Assembly (NCBI RefSeq): GCF_003970915.1 | Contig: NZ_RXOF01000005.1 | Span: 310,001-374,000, forward strand | Source of the DNA: Hymenobacter gummosus | GTDB lineage: Bacteria; Bacteroidota; Bacteroidia; Cytophagales; Hymenobacteraceae | Reading direction: 5' to 3' | DNA: 64,000 nt | In this document: positions 34,284 to 42,415 of the stretch, one piece after another | How the letters are laid out: each line of letters starts with the position of its first letter | How positions within the stretch are numbered: position 1 is the first letter of the stretch | Translations under genes and position numbers: made by a program | The notes under the pieces: model-generated | Seen by the model: the letters and a program-made list of their open reading frames with translations, nothing else | What the model was told of the DNA's origin: nothing | Database searches by the model: none

Positions 34284-34393
34284 GGCAGTTCGGGGGTTTG
34301 GGGCGGTAAAGCTACTACGCAAACCGGCGCCGGGCAGCCACCGCCCCGGCTACGGCCCGGCCGAAGCCGCGCCGCCTGCGTATGTTAGCAGCT

Positions 34394-34792
34394 ATGCGAC
34401 TCACCGCCCTGCTTTTTGCCCTGAGCACCGTGCTGCTGGCCAGCACCTGCCGCACCGACTCGAAAACCGCCTTCCAGCAGCAGCAGCTCAACCTGCTGAC
34501 CCGCACTTGGCTGCACGCCCACGAGGAAGACCAGGGCGACGTGCGCGTGTACCGCCCCAATACCTACAACTTTCCCCCGTCGCGCGGCCGTACGGGCTTT
34601 ATGTTCGAGCAGAACGGCCTGTTCACCCAGTACGACATTGCCCCCACCGACGGCGTGGAGGGCCGCAAAGGCCTGTGGAGCGTGGTCGATGAGCACACCG
34701 TGCGCGTTTCGCTCAGCGACAAAAAAGACCCCGACTACCAGCTGGAAATTGTGTCCCTGGACGAGAAGATGCTGAAGGTGCGGCAGAAATAG
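34394..34792 (+). CDS. Small lipoprotein
   Basis: 132 residues, signal peptide MRLTALLFALSTVLLASTC with Cys at the cleavage point; ATG at 34382 would add four residues. The mature part is small and beta-rich (NTYNFPPSRGRTGFMFEQNG, LWSVVDEHTVRVSL), like lipocalin-type envelope lipoproteins. Function unknown. Confidence 0.78.
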   Translation: MRLTALLFALSTVLLASTCRTDSKTAFQQQQLNLLTRTWLHAHEEDQGDVRVYRPNTYNFPPSRGRTGFMFEQNGLFTQYDIAPTDGVEGRKGLWSVVDEHTVRVSLSDKKDPDYQLEIVSLDEKMLKVRQK

Positions 34793-34810
34793 GTTGAGAA
34801 CTGAAATACC

Positions 34811-34930
34811 AGAACGTCATGTCGAGCTTGTCGAGACATCTCGCCAGACAGTAATTCCAATCGTTGAACGACGATTATTCTATCTGCCATCAGCACGCGA
34901 GATGTCTCGACAAGCTCGACATGACGTTCT
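34811..34930. repeat. 120-bp palindromic element, GTCGAGCTTGTCGAGAC family
   Basis: Perfect 34-bp terminal arms beginning AGAACGTCATGTCGAGCTTG, around a 52-bp non-palindromic centre. Located between two genes on the plus strand. Confidence 0.93.
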
Positions 34931-34963
34931 TTTGTATTTCTCTTTCCCCCAATCACCCCAAAC

Positions 34964-35371
34964 GTGAACTTCTGGCTCGTCAAATCCGAACCTGCCGCTT
35001 ACTCCTATGCTGACCTCGAACGCGAGGGCCGCACCGACTGGACCGGCGTGCGCAACCACCAGGCCCGCGCCTGCCTGGCCCGCATGCAGCCCGGCGACCT
35101 GGTGCTCGTGTACCACAGCGTGACCGACAAGGAAGTGGTGGGCGTGGCCCGCGTGGTGGGCCCGCCCGCTCCCGACCGCACCGCCGAGCCCGGTACGCCC
35201 TGGGTAGCCGTGGACCTGGCCCCGCACCAGCGCCTGCCCCGGCCCGTGTCGCTGGCCGCCATCAAGGCCGATGCCCGCCTGCAGCAGATGGGCCTGCTGC
35301 GCCAGTCGCGGCTGTCGGTGATGAGCCTCACGCCGGAGGAGTTTGACGTGGTGCTGGCGCTGGGGCACTAA
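34964..35371 (+). CDS. EVE-domain protein
   Basis: 135 residues, whole length an EVE domain: FWLVKSEPAAYSYADLEREG, DWTGVRNHQARACLARMQPG, DLVLVYHS and ADARLQQMGLLRQSRLSVM. EVE is a PUA-like fold that binds modified bases in DNA or tRNA. It starts with GTG. Stand-alone EVE proteins are common; no restriction partner is adjacent. A strong hairpin follows the stop. Confidence 0.93.
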   Translation: MNFWLVKSEPAAYSYADLEREGRTDWTGVRNHQARACLARMQPGDLVLVYHSVTDKEVVGVARVVGPPAPDRTAEPGTPWVAVDLAPHQRLPRPVSLAAIKADARLQQMGLLRQSRLSVMSLTPEEFDVVLALGH

Positions 35372-35385
35372 ACGGGGCGAAAGCT

Positions 35386-35433
35386 AAAACCCAACGGGCG
35401 GTTTGCGTTGTTGCAAACCGCCCGTTGGGTTTT
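35386..35433 (+). terminator. Strong hairpin terminator
   Basis: Perfect 21-bp arms starting AAAACCCAACGGGCGGTTTG, 6-bp loop, ending in TTTT. It serves the EVE gene and any minus-strand transcript from the toxin region. Confidence 0.9.
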
Positions 35434-35439
35434 GCTTCA

Positions 35440-35715
35440 GGGTCCTGCACGCCCTGCTCGTAGAGGGCAAACGCCTCCATCGACACCGTGTCGCCCTTGG
35501 CCACGGCCACTTGCTTGACGGCCGCCAGCGGCGTGGGCTGGCCCGTGCCCGCCGTCAGGCGCGCCACCCCGTTGTGGCTGAAGGAGAGGGCGGCGTGGGC
35601 GTAGTCGCGCACCGGCGCCGACACCGAGGCCGAGTCGAAGTGCTGCTGCTCGGCGGCCAGCTCCTCGGGCGGGAACTGGTTGAAGCGCGCATTGTAGCAG
35701 TTTCTCTCTCAGCAC
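35440..35715 (-). pseudogene. GC-rich fragment of a repetitive RHS-like protein
   Basis: Minus-strand codons read CYNARFNQFPPEELAAEQQH and later LSFSHNGVARLTAGTG, PTPLAAVKQVAVAKGDTVSM and EAFALYEQG, with an in-frame stop just upstream and the terminator hairpin just downstream, so both ends are cut. Codon use is host-like. The style resembles segments of bacteroidetal RHS/wall-associated proteins, and the toxin C-terminus nearby supports that, but the family link is from memory and not proven. Confidence 0.45.
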
Positions 35716-35941
35716 ACTCATTTGGCTGTATAACAACTGGCTTGCAATGACTTGAAGAGATTTATATGGATGAATCTTTCATGATAACGTATAGCACGCA
35801 GCGGTAGGAAAACATGGGTAAACAATGCAGTATAGAAAATTGATTAGTAACTCAAAAGGGGGCTCCCAATTAGTTAAGTTCTGAATACTTGTTCAACCAA
35901 TTCCTTGTTTTCTCTCGCTCAATCTGCTCTAAATATATAAT
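35716..35941. other. AT-rich spacer of the toxin patch
   Basis: No coding signature or hairpin is seen. Its base composition is far below the window average and matches the adjoining toxin and immunity genes. Confidence 0.5.
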
Positions 35942-36538
35942 CTATGTACGTCTTCTCGTGCGTGACTTGATTCTTTTATGCATCTGTTTGTTCGGGGGAA
36001 TGCACGTCCTGATCAATGAATACTGTATCTTGTTGTCGCAATATAATTTGTTTAATACACCATTGGTGTCGCCTCCTAGATAAAAACTATCAGTTATTGT
36101 ATTATCTGGCAGGTAAGGCATTATAGCAATGGGGTCTACTGTAGACATCTTTGATATGTAATGATTGCTTTCACCATGGCATAAAAAGATTCTTCCAGAA
36201 TAAATAAAATACCCATAATAATTTCCGCGTTGTATTCTATTTAAGCTTACTGGGTTTATTATAATCAGTGGACTGTCTTCAATCTTCGCAACGGAAAAAT
36301 AGTAGCCAATCTTATCAATGCATGACTTGTCGTTTTGCACAAGAATATCTAGGGAATTTATTAAACAAAGTCCAGCTTCATATCTTGGTATTGATATTAG
36401 TTTGATATTTGATTTGTAGTCGACAGATTGAAAAATAGAATACATAGTATCTGGAGACAAGGTATATGTATCTGTATTTTGACAAACTGCTGATCTGGAC
36501 AGCAAGAGAGCAAAAAATATACTCAATATGTTTTTCAT
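35942..36538 (-). CDS. Candidate exported immunity protein
   Basis: 198 residues, AT-rich codons unlike the host. It begins with a signal peptide (MKNILSIFFALLLSRSAVCQ) and has no recognised domain; the middle is Ile/Ser/Tyr-rich (YFSVAKIEDSPLIIINPVSL), the end basic. Its ATG overlaps the stop of the toxin-domain frame by 4 bp, the typical toxin-immunity arrangement. Immunity function is inferred from position only. The export signal suggests that the matching toxin would act in, or enter through, the periplasm. Confidence 0.6.
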   Translation of the reverse strand: MKNILSIFFALLLSRSAVCQNTDTYTLSPDTMYSIFQSVDYKSNIKLISIPRYEAGLCLINSLDILVQNDKSCIDKIGYYFSVAKIEDSPLIIINPVSLNRIQRGNYYGYFIYSGRIFLCHGESNHYISKMSTVDPIAIMPYLPDNTITDSFYLGGDTNGVLNKLYCDNKIQYSLIRTCIPPNKQMHKRIKSRTRRRT

Positions 36539-36960
36539 TTTCTTGGTTTTTTTCCAGTTATGTTGATTTCATTTATCATCATGGGCACATAAGTATCTTT
36601 ATTATAAGGAAAATATTTCCTGTCAGTTGCTGTGTAAACTCTGAGTTCTATACTTGCGCCTCTATGTATTTGTTGAAGGTTTTGCGCGAATACTATATCC
36701 CCAAATTGCCGCTCTTTCGTTCCTGGCGCGTGAACCGCCCCTGATGGACGCCATTCACCATCTGGATGACTGTGGTCATAACCTCGTAAGTCACTTGTTC
36801 TACCAAGGGGACTGTTAATTAATAAAATTCCTGCTCCCACTTCATTGTCTCTTTTATGGCTAGTGCTAATAATATTTGATTGAAGTCCACCTTCCCCAAA
36901 TTTCATTAGACTCCATTCAACATCGGTGTTATTTGCAACAAATTCAAATAAATCCTTCGC
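36535..36960 (-). pseudogene. Orphan C-terminal JAB-like toxin domain of a polymorphic toxin
   Basis: The frame enters at AKDLFEFVANNTDVEWSLMK, without its delivery core, and runs to KKPRK. STSHKRDNEVGAG and the JAMM-type metal motif DHSHPDGEWRPSG followed by an Asp (FGDIVFA) match the JAB-like toxin 1 class found at the C-termini of RHS and similar proteins; these are predicted metallopeptidases. It begins inside the 3' end of the HTH gene, so a recombination junction lies near 36950. ATG at 36906 could give a 123-residue product, but without a secretion core. Confidence 0.72.
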
Positions 36961-37453
36961 TCTGCGCGGGCGTCAGGACGCCGGGGCGCTGCGCCAGCCA
37001 CCGGTGCCGGAACCAGGTGAGGTAAGCCGCCCAGCGGGCTTCGCCGGGAGGTAGGTCGGGCGGCTCGGGGCCGCCGGGGTCGGGCGGCAGGGCGGCCTGA
37101 ATGGCGGGCCGCGCCGCCTGCCAGCGGGCGGCCTGAATGGCCCGGGCTTCCAGCGGAGCCAGCTCGCGCTGCAGGCGGCGGGCGTGGTGGCGGCAGTAAC
37201 GTAAGCGGGCCAGCAGCGGGGCCGGGTCGGGCGGCCCGGCCCCGCCCGCGGGGGTGGCTTCGGCCCCGAGCCCGGCTTCGAGTGTGGCCAGCGCCGCGGC
37301 GGCGGCCGGGGGCAGGCTGCGGCGGCCCGATTCGTAGCGGCTGAGCTGCGGCTGCGTCAGGCCCAGCCAGGCCGCCAGCGCGTGCTGGTCCAGCCCGAAG
37401 TGGCGCCGCACAGTATGCAAGGCGCTGTCAGTAAAGCGAGTGATTTTTCCCAT
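36944..37453 (-). CDS. XRE-type helix-turn-helix regulator
   Basis: 169 residues. N-terminal HTH: HFGLDQHALAAWLGLTQPQL then SRYESGRRSLPP (residues about 18-50). The rest is Ala/Pro/Arg-rich with a helical region (YCRHHARRLQRELAPLEARA). The ATG chosen leaves the triple palindrome untranslated; an upstream in-frame start would translate part of it. The gene ends at the AT-rich toxin junction, so its C-terminus may be shortened. Likely represses its own promoter. Confidence 0.8.
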   Translation of the reverse strand: MGKITRFTDSALHTVRRHFGLDQHALAAWLGLTQPQLSRYESGRRSLPPAAAAALATLEAGLGAEATPAGGAGPPDPAPLLARLRYCRHHARRLQRELAPLEARAIQAARWQAARPAIQAALPPDPGGPEPPDLPPGEARWAAYLTWFRHRWLAQRPGVLTPAQSEGFI

Positions 37454-37454
37454 G

Positions 37455-37494
37455 CCGGCATATATTTTCGGAATCGATCCGGAATATATGCCGG
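37455..37494. promoter_or_regulatory. Operator palindrome 1 of 3
   Basis: CCGGCATATATT and its exact complement with a 16-bp centre, starting 2 bp before the HTH start codon. Confidence 0.75.
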
Positions 37495-37499
37495 GAGTT

Positions 37500-37535
37500 G
37501 GCATATATTTTTGTTAGTCGGCAGAAATATATGCC
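37500..37535. promoter_or_regulatory. Operator palindrome 2 of 3
   Basis: GGCATATATTT / AAATATATGCC, perfect arms; centre 43 bp from that of palindrome 1. Confidence 0.75.
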
Positions 37536-37542
37536 GACCCCT

Positions 37543-37578
37543 GGCATATATTTTTGGTGGTGGCTCAAAATATATGCC
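37543..37578. promoter_or_regulatory. Operator palindrome 3 of 3
   Basis: GGCATATATTTT / AAAATATATGCC, perfect arms; centre 43 bp from that of palindrome 2. Confidence 0.75.
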
Positions 37579-37849
37579 TGACAACCGGCTGACGCGGTCC
37601 TAATCCTCCGATTTCGCGGGTCCCTTACCTCTTAATCCGGGGCGTCGAACACGCGGTTCAGGTGGGCTCCGGCGGGTGGATTTTTCAGGTAGGTTCTACT
37701 GCCCTGTACCGGCTATGATTTTAGCGCTGCCTTGTGAATTCTCTCCCGCCCGCGCATCCTAACTGGCAGCCTGCCCGAAAGTCCTTGCGGCGTTTAGGGC
37801 GTTTTGCCGTATTTTAGTAGTGCCCCGCGCTAAGCTGCCTTCCGCCGTT
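37579..37849 (+). promoter_or_regulatory. Intergenic space with promoter of exported protein
   Basis: Non-coding. TTGC near 37786 and TATTTTAG near 37810, about 22 bp apart, resemble a -33/-7 pair for the plus-strand gene that follows. Nothing else is recognised. Confidence 0.4.
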
Positions 37850-39355
37850 ATGACTCGTCTTTTACCGCTGCTCTTGTTGCTGCTGACGCCCCTGCAGGCG
37901 CTGCGGGCGCAGTCGGCCCCCACCCAGCCGCTGCGCCTGGAGCTGAACCTCGACCCGGACTACACCGACGCGCGCGTGCTGCCCCTGGCCGACTCCACGG
38001 TGGCCCTGTTCGTGGATACCTCGCCCAACGGCTCTTTCCGCCCGCAGTACCGCTTCCACCACTTCGACAAGCAGCTGCGGCCCCTGCGCGAAGTGCTGGT
38101 GGACGTGCCCCGCGAGTTTCGCCTGGAACAGGCCGCTGCCGCCGCGCCCTACGCCTTTGCGCTGTTTCAGTCGCAGTACCAGCCGGCCAAGTTTCAGGTT
38201 TACCGCCTCGATTTGCGCACGGGTGCCCTGCTGGGCTTCGCCTTCGATACCAAGCTCGTCGATAACCTCTACGACCTGGAGGTGCTCGACGGCAAGCTCT
38301 TCGCCACGGTGCAGGTAGAGCACCACCTCACCGTACTCCACGTGGACGTGGAGGAGGAAGAGTTTCGGCTGCTGCCGGCCGTGTACGAGCAGGCACCCAC
38401 CGAGCTGACCTTCCTGCCCGACTCGGCCACCCAGCGGGCGGGCTACGTGGTGAGCCAGTCCAACGGCTTTCTGGCGCGCCTGCAGGTCAAGCAGCTCTCG
38501 GCCCGCGGGCAGCTGATGGCCTCGCGCTTCATCCAGGCCGAAAGCGGCCGCGGCCTCATCACCGCCCAGCTCAGCCCCGGCGACACTTCGCAACGCCTGG
38601 TGGCCGGCACCTACACCCTGCGCGACCCGCGTTACTCCCAAGGCCTGTTCGCCTCCAATCTGCCCGGCGACCCGACGCTGCGGCCCCCGCTGCGCTTCTA
38701 CGACTTCGCGGTGCTCAAGCACTTCTTCGACTTCATGAACCCGCGTCGGGCCGCCCGCGTGCGCGCCCGCAGCGCCGAGCGGCGCGCCGCCGGCCGCGAG
38801 CTGCGCCTGCGCTACCGCATCCTTACTCACCGCATGATTCCCTTCCAGGACGGGTACGTGATGGTGGCCGAGGTGTACTATCCGCAGTACCGCACCGGCG
38901 CCAACTACGGCTGGGCCAGCTACGGCACGCCGCGCATGTTCGACACCTACCGCTCCACCCACGCCATTGTGTGCGGCTTCGACCGGTACGGTACCCTGCT
39001 GTGGGACAACACCTTCGTACTGAAAAACGCCGAGCAGAGCACCCTGGCCGAAACCGTGCGCCTGCGCCCCCTGCCCGACGGCCAGCGCCTGGCCATGGTG
39101 TACATGGATGAGGAGAAGCTGCGCTACAAAATCGTGGACCGCACGGCCAGCTCGCCCAACGACTTGCACGTGGACATCCAGACCAACACCCAGGGCCTGC
39201 GCGAGAAAACCCTCTCCACCACCCAGGCGGGCGTGCTGCCCTGGTACGGCAGCCGCTACCTGGCCTACGGCTTTCAGCGCGTGCGCACCGAGCACGGCCC
39301 CGCCCGGCAGGTGTTTTTCCTGAACGCGGTGGCGTTTGAGGACGCGGGCCGGTAG
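37850..39355 (+). CDS. Exported protein of unknown function, beta-propeller-like
   Basis: 501 residues. The ATG at MTRLLPLLLLLLTPLQALRA gives a clean signal peptide; an earlier start adds ten residues. The mature part alternates short strands with Tyr/Phe-Asp-Lys turns (FHHFDKQLRPLREVLVDVP, VYRLDLRTGALLGFAFD, GFDRYGTLLWDNTFVL), suggesting a propeller or similar repeat fold, and has an Arg-rich stretch near residue 310. No lipobox. Function unknown. Confidence 0.82.
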   Translation: MTRLLPLLLLLLTPLQALRAQSAPTQPLRLELNLDPDYTDARVLPLADSTVALFVDTSPNGSFRPQYRFHHFDKQLRPLREVLVDVPREFRLEQAAAAAPYAFALFQSQYQPAKFQVYRLDLRTGALLGFAFDTKLVDNLYDLEVLDGKLFATVQVEHHLTVLHVDVEEEEFRLLPAVYEQAPTELTFLPDSATQRAGYVVSQSNGFLARLQVKQLSARGQLMASRFIQAESGRGLITAQLSPGDTSQRLVAGTYTLRDPRYSQGLFASNLPGDPTLRPPLRFYDFAVLKHFFDFMNPRRAARVRARSAERRAAGRELRLRYRILTHRMIPFQDGYVMVAEVYYPQYRTGANYGWASYGTPRMFDTYRSTHAIVCGFDRYGTLLWDNTFVLKNAEQSTLAETVRLRPLPDGQRLAMVYMDEEKLRYKIVDRTASSPNDLHVDIQTNTQGLREKTLSTTQAGVLPWYGSRYLAYGFQRVRTEHGPARQVFFLNAVAFEDAGR

Positions 39356-39420
39356 CGCTGCCATATCCCCGGGCCGGGCCGGCGCGTAGGAGGGGCTATT
39401 GTCACCTTTCCCCTGCGCAT

Positions 39421-39984
39421 ATGAACCTCTCCCGACTGCTCCGTTTCTGGCCCCTGCTGGTGCTACTGTGGCTGGGCGCCTGCCGCGCCGCCGGCCCCGA
39501 AAAACCCGCCCGCACCGTGGCCGAGTTCTTCAACAAGTACGAAAGTCGCTCCGGCTTCCGAGCTACTTCCTACCAGCCCGATTTCCTCACCCGCATCGTG
39601 CTGGGCCGCCTGGGCAAGATATCCGACGCCGAGGCCCTGCAGGCCGTCACCAACATTCGTACGGTGCGCGCCATCACCTTCGCTCCTACCTCGGCCAGCT
39701 CGCGCGACCTGAACGAGCGGGGCCTGCAGAACGAGGTGGACGGGCTGCTGCGCAACGAGCGGTACGAGCCCCTCTCGACCCGGGAAACCAGCGCCGGCAA
39801 CGCCCAGTACCGCTACGCCGTGCGCCGCTCCGGCGACAAAGTAACCGAAGTGGTAGCCACCGGCCGCCAGGCCGACGCCCCCGAGTCCTTCGTCATGCTG
39901 GCTGTGAGCGGCAACTTCACCCAGAGCCAGGTCGACCAGCTCACCAAGATTCTGCCCGGCATGACGGGCGAGATTCTGAAGTAA
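39421..39984 (+). CDS. DUF4252-family lipoprotein
   Basis: 187 residues. Signal peptide MNLSRLLRFWPLLVLLWLGAC with lipobox LGAC. The mature domain (EFFNKYESRSGFRATSYQPD, RIVLGRLGKISDAEAL, NEVDGLLRNERYEPL, MLAVSGNFTQSQVDQLTKIL) follows the DUF4252 pattern, a Bacteroidota envelope family that in some members responds to sigma/anti-sigma loci. None is adjacent here. Confidence 0.85.
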   Translation: MNLSRLLRFWPLLVLLWLGACRAAGPEKPARTVAEFFNKYESRSGFRATSYQPDFLTRIVLGRLGKISDAEALQAVTNIRTVRAITFAPTSASSRDLNERGLQNEVDGLLRNERYEPLSTRETSAGNAQYRYAVRRSGDKVTEVVATGRQADAPESFVMLAVSGNFTQSQVDQLTKILPGMTGEILK

Positions 39985-40010
39985 ATCACCTCTTGGGGTC
40001 GATTACGCCG

Positions 40011-40222
40011 GCTCGGTTGGCCGTCATTGCGAGCGAAGCGCGGCAATCGTTCCTCCCGAGGCACGGCGGCTCAACTGGCAGAAACCGAAAATCCAGCAGA
40101 ACGAAAACAGCACCGCCCGAAACTGCAGATACCAGTTTCGGGCGGTGCTTCTTATATCGTCGTACCTCGGGAGGAACGATTGCCGCGGCTGCGCCTCGCA
40201 ATGACGGCTAACCGAACCGAGC
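40011..40222. repeat. Nested 212-bp palindromic element, GTCATTGCGAGCG family
   Basis: Outer imperfect arms contain CGTCATTGCGAGCG and GCAATCGTTCCTCCCGAGG. The inner hairpin AGCACCGCCCGAAACTG and its complement (40109-40149) have a 7-bp loop. It lies between convergent genes and may end both transcripts. Confidence 0.9.
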
Positions 40223-40248
40223 TGGCGCAACCGGCCTGAATCCGCGCC

Positions 40249-41541
40249 TTAGCCGCGGGCCATCAGCCGCTCAATGTCGTCGGCTTCCAGCGGAATGTCG
40301 GCCATCAGGTCTTCGCACTGCGAGCGGGTGATGACCACGTCGTTTTCCAGGCGGATGCCCAGGCCTTCCTCGCGGATGTAGATGCCCGGCTCGACGGTGT
40401 AGACCATGCCCGGCTCGAAGGTGCGGTACTTGGCGCCCACGTCGTGCACGTCGAGGCCGAGGTAGTGGGAAGTGCCGTGCATGAAGTACTTCTTGTAGAG
40501 CGGCGCGGCCGGGTCCTGGTTGTTCACGTCGCCCTGGCTCAGCAGCCCGAGGCCGATAAGCTGCTGCTCCATGAAGCGGCCCACGCCGGCGTGGTATTCC
40601 TCGATGTTATTACCGGCCACCAGCTGCGACTTGGCGTACTGCATCACGCGCAGCACCGCGTCGTACACTTCGCGCTGGCGGGGGGTGAACTTGCCGTTGA
40701 CGGGGATGCTGCGCGAGAGGTCGGCGGCGTAGTTGGCGTACTCGGCCCCGAAGTCGAGCAGGATTACGTCGCCGTCCTTGCACTCCCGGTCGTTCGAGAC
40801 GTAGTGCAGCACGTTGGCGTTTTCGCCCGAGGCAATGATGCTGCCGTAGGCCGGCCCGCGGGAGCCGCTGCGGATGAACTCGTGCACGATTTCGGCCTCC
40901 AGCTCGTACTCCATCACGCCCGGCTTCACGAAGCCCAGCAGGCGGCGGAAAGCGTTGCCGGTGATTTCGCAGGCCTTGCGCATCAGCCGGATTTCCTCCG
41001 GGTGCTTGATGGCGCGCAGATGGTGCATGATGGGCGCGGCGCGCTTGTAGTCGTGCAGCGGGTACTGCCGGCGGATTTCCTGGATAAAGCGGGCGTCGCG
41101 CGTTTCCACTTCCACCACGGCGCGGATGTGCTCGTTCGAGTTCAGGTACACGTGCTCGGCTTCGTTCATCAGCGCGGGCAGCACCGATTTAAAGGAGTCG
41201 AGCCACATGATGGTCTGGATGCCGGACTGCTCGCGGGCCTGCTGCTTGGTGAGCTTGTAGCCTTCCCAGATGAGAATATGCTCGCTGGTTTCCTTTAAAA
41301 ACAGGATTTCGCGGTACTGCGGCAGCTTGGCGTCGGGGAAGATGACGAGGATGCTCTCTTCCTGGTCGACGCCCGAGAGGTAGAACAAATCGTTGTTCTG
41401 GCGGAAAGCCATGGTGCCGTCGGCGTTGGTCGGCATCACGTCGTTGGAGTGGAAGATGGCCAGGGAGCCGGGCAGCAGCTGCCGCTCGAAGTTGCGGCGG
41501 TTCGTGGTGAAGAGGTCGGGCGAAATGGAGCCGTAGCGCAT
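40249..41541 (-). CDS. Xaa-Pro aminopeptidase, M24B (pepP-like)
   Basis: 430 residues, cytoplasmic. It removes N-terminal residues before proline. An N-terminal AMP_N domain (NRRNFERQLLPGSLAIFHSN, FYLSGVDQEESILVIFPDA) precedes the pita-bread catalytic domain with metal ligands LLDFGAEY, AADLSRS, HGTSHYLGLDVHD, VEPGIYI and RLENDVVIT. All five ligands are present. ATG at MRYGSISPDLF matches family starts. Confidence 0.96.
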   Translation of the reverse strand: MRYGSISPDLFTTNRRNFERQLLPGSLAIFHSNDVMPTNADGTMAFRQNNDLFYLSGVDQEESILVIFPDAKLPQYREILFLKETSEHILIWEGYKLTKQQAREQSGIQTIMWLDSFKSVLPALMNEAEHVYLNSNEHIRAVVEVETRDARFIQEIRRQYPLHDYKRAAPIMHHLRAIKHPEEIRLMRKACEITGNAFRRLLGFVKPGVMEYELEAEIVHEFIRSGSRGPAYGSIIASGENANVLHYVSNDRECKDGDVILLDFGAEYANYAADLSRSIPVNGKFTPRQREVYDAVLRVMQYAKSQLVAGNNIEEYHAGVGRFMEQQLIGLGLLSQGDVNNQDPAAPLYKKYFMHGTSHYLGLDVHDVGAKYRTFEPGMVYTVEPGIYIREEGLGIRLENDVVITRSQCEDLMADIPLEADDIERLMARG

Positions 41542-41685
41542 GATATCGGGAGTGGAGAAACGCGGGAAACGGGCCGCCGCAGCGGCCGGCTGCAAGTTAG
41601 GCGGATTGGGCGGATGGCAATTGGCTCCGCGCTGCCTACCTTACGTATGCCGATTTGCCGATATTTCCAGCCCGGTTATTTCCCT

Positions 41686-42225
41686 ATGAAAAAAGCCTTA
41701 CTCCTGCTCGGCATCGGCGGACTGCTGCTGCCGGCCTCTGCAGCCCAGGCGCAGACCTGCCCGCCTCGCCGCACAAGCAATGCGGCCGCCTCAACGACGG
41801 AGCCTGCTCAGGCGCTGCCCAAGCTGGTGCCGGCCGCGCAGGCCCTGATAGTGCTCGACGGCTTTGTGCTGCCCGCTTCTACTATGCTGGATCAGCTTAA
41901 TACACCACAGATTGTAGAAGTGTCAGTTCTGAAAGACGGCCTCCCGACGAGTTGCCGGCCCCCGCAAGACGTCGTCATCATCACCAGTCGCATTCCGTGG
42001 GCGGTGCAGGGCCCGCAGCCGCGCATCTACGCCACCCAGAAAGCCGCCATGCGCAGCATCCGGGGCCAAGCCATCGGCGGCATTCAGCTGCTGACGGTGG
42101 CCGAATCGGCGCGGTACGGGGCGGCGCCGGGCACGCAGTTGGTGCTGCTGACGCTGAAGGAGCAGCCGCAACCCCGCAAGCGGCTGCCGGAGCGGCAGCC
42201 GCTCGTGCCGGTCGGCCTGCAATAA
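41686..42225 (+). CDS. Small exported protein resembling a TonB receptor plug fragment
   Basis: 179 residues, signal peptide MKKALLLLGIGGLLLPASAA. The middle, LIVLDGFVLPASTMLDQLNT then IVEVSVLKDG and VVIITSR, resembles the plug motif of TonB-dependent receptors (VIDGV...I.SI.VLKD...I.I.T), but there is no barrel. It is probably a small periplasmic protein of the free-plug-like type. Function unknown. Confidence 0.75.
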   Translation: MKKALLLLGIGGLLLPASAAQAQTCPPRRTSNAAASTTEPAQALPKLVPAAQALIVLDGFVLPASTMLDQLNTPQIVEVSVLKDGLPTSCRPPQDVVIITSRIPWAVQGPQPRIYATQKAAMRSIRGQAIGGIQLLTVAESARYGAAPGTQLVLLTLKEQPQPRKRLPERQPLVPVGLQ

Positions 42226-42364
42226 GGAGGCCTGGCCAGCCCTGAATCAACTCCGGCTGCTCTGGACCTGATTTGCGCCGCCTGTGGGGCGGCCACCAGG
42301 CGGCGGCAGCGGTGGCCCCGGCAAACGCGCCCGTAGCCGCGCCGCCAACTCGCAGCCGCCCGGA

Positions 42365-42372
42365 TACCTTTG
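42365..42372 (+). promoter_or_regulatory. Bacteroidota -7 box
   Basis: TACCTTTG, exact TAnnTTTG, 43 bp before the start codon at 42416. Confidence 0.55.
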
Positions 42373-42415
42373 CCGCTCGTCGGGCCGTACTTCCTCTCCG
42401 ACCAACCCCGCCCTG

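Noticed and set aside
37455..37578. CRISPR or plasmid iteron array
   Set aside because: Repeats are inverted pairs, only three, with no spacers and no replication gene; operator use fits better.
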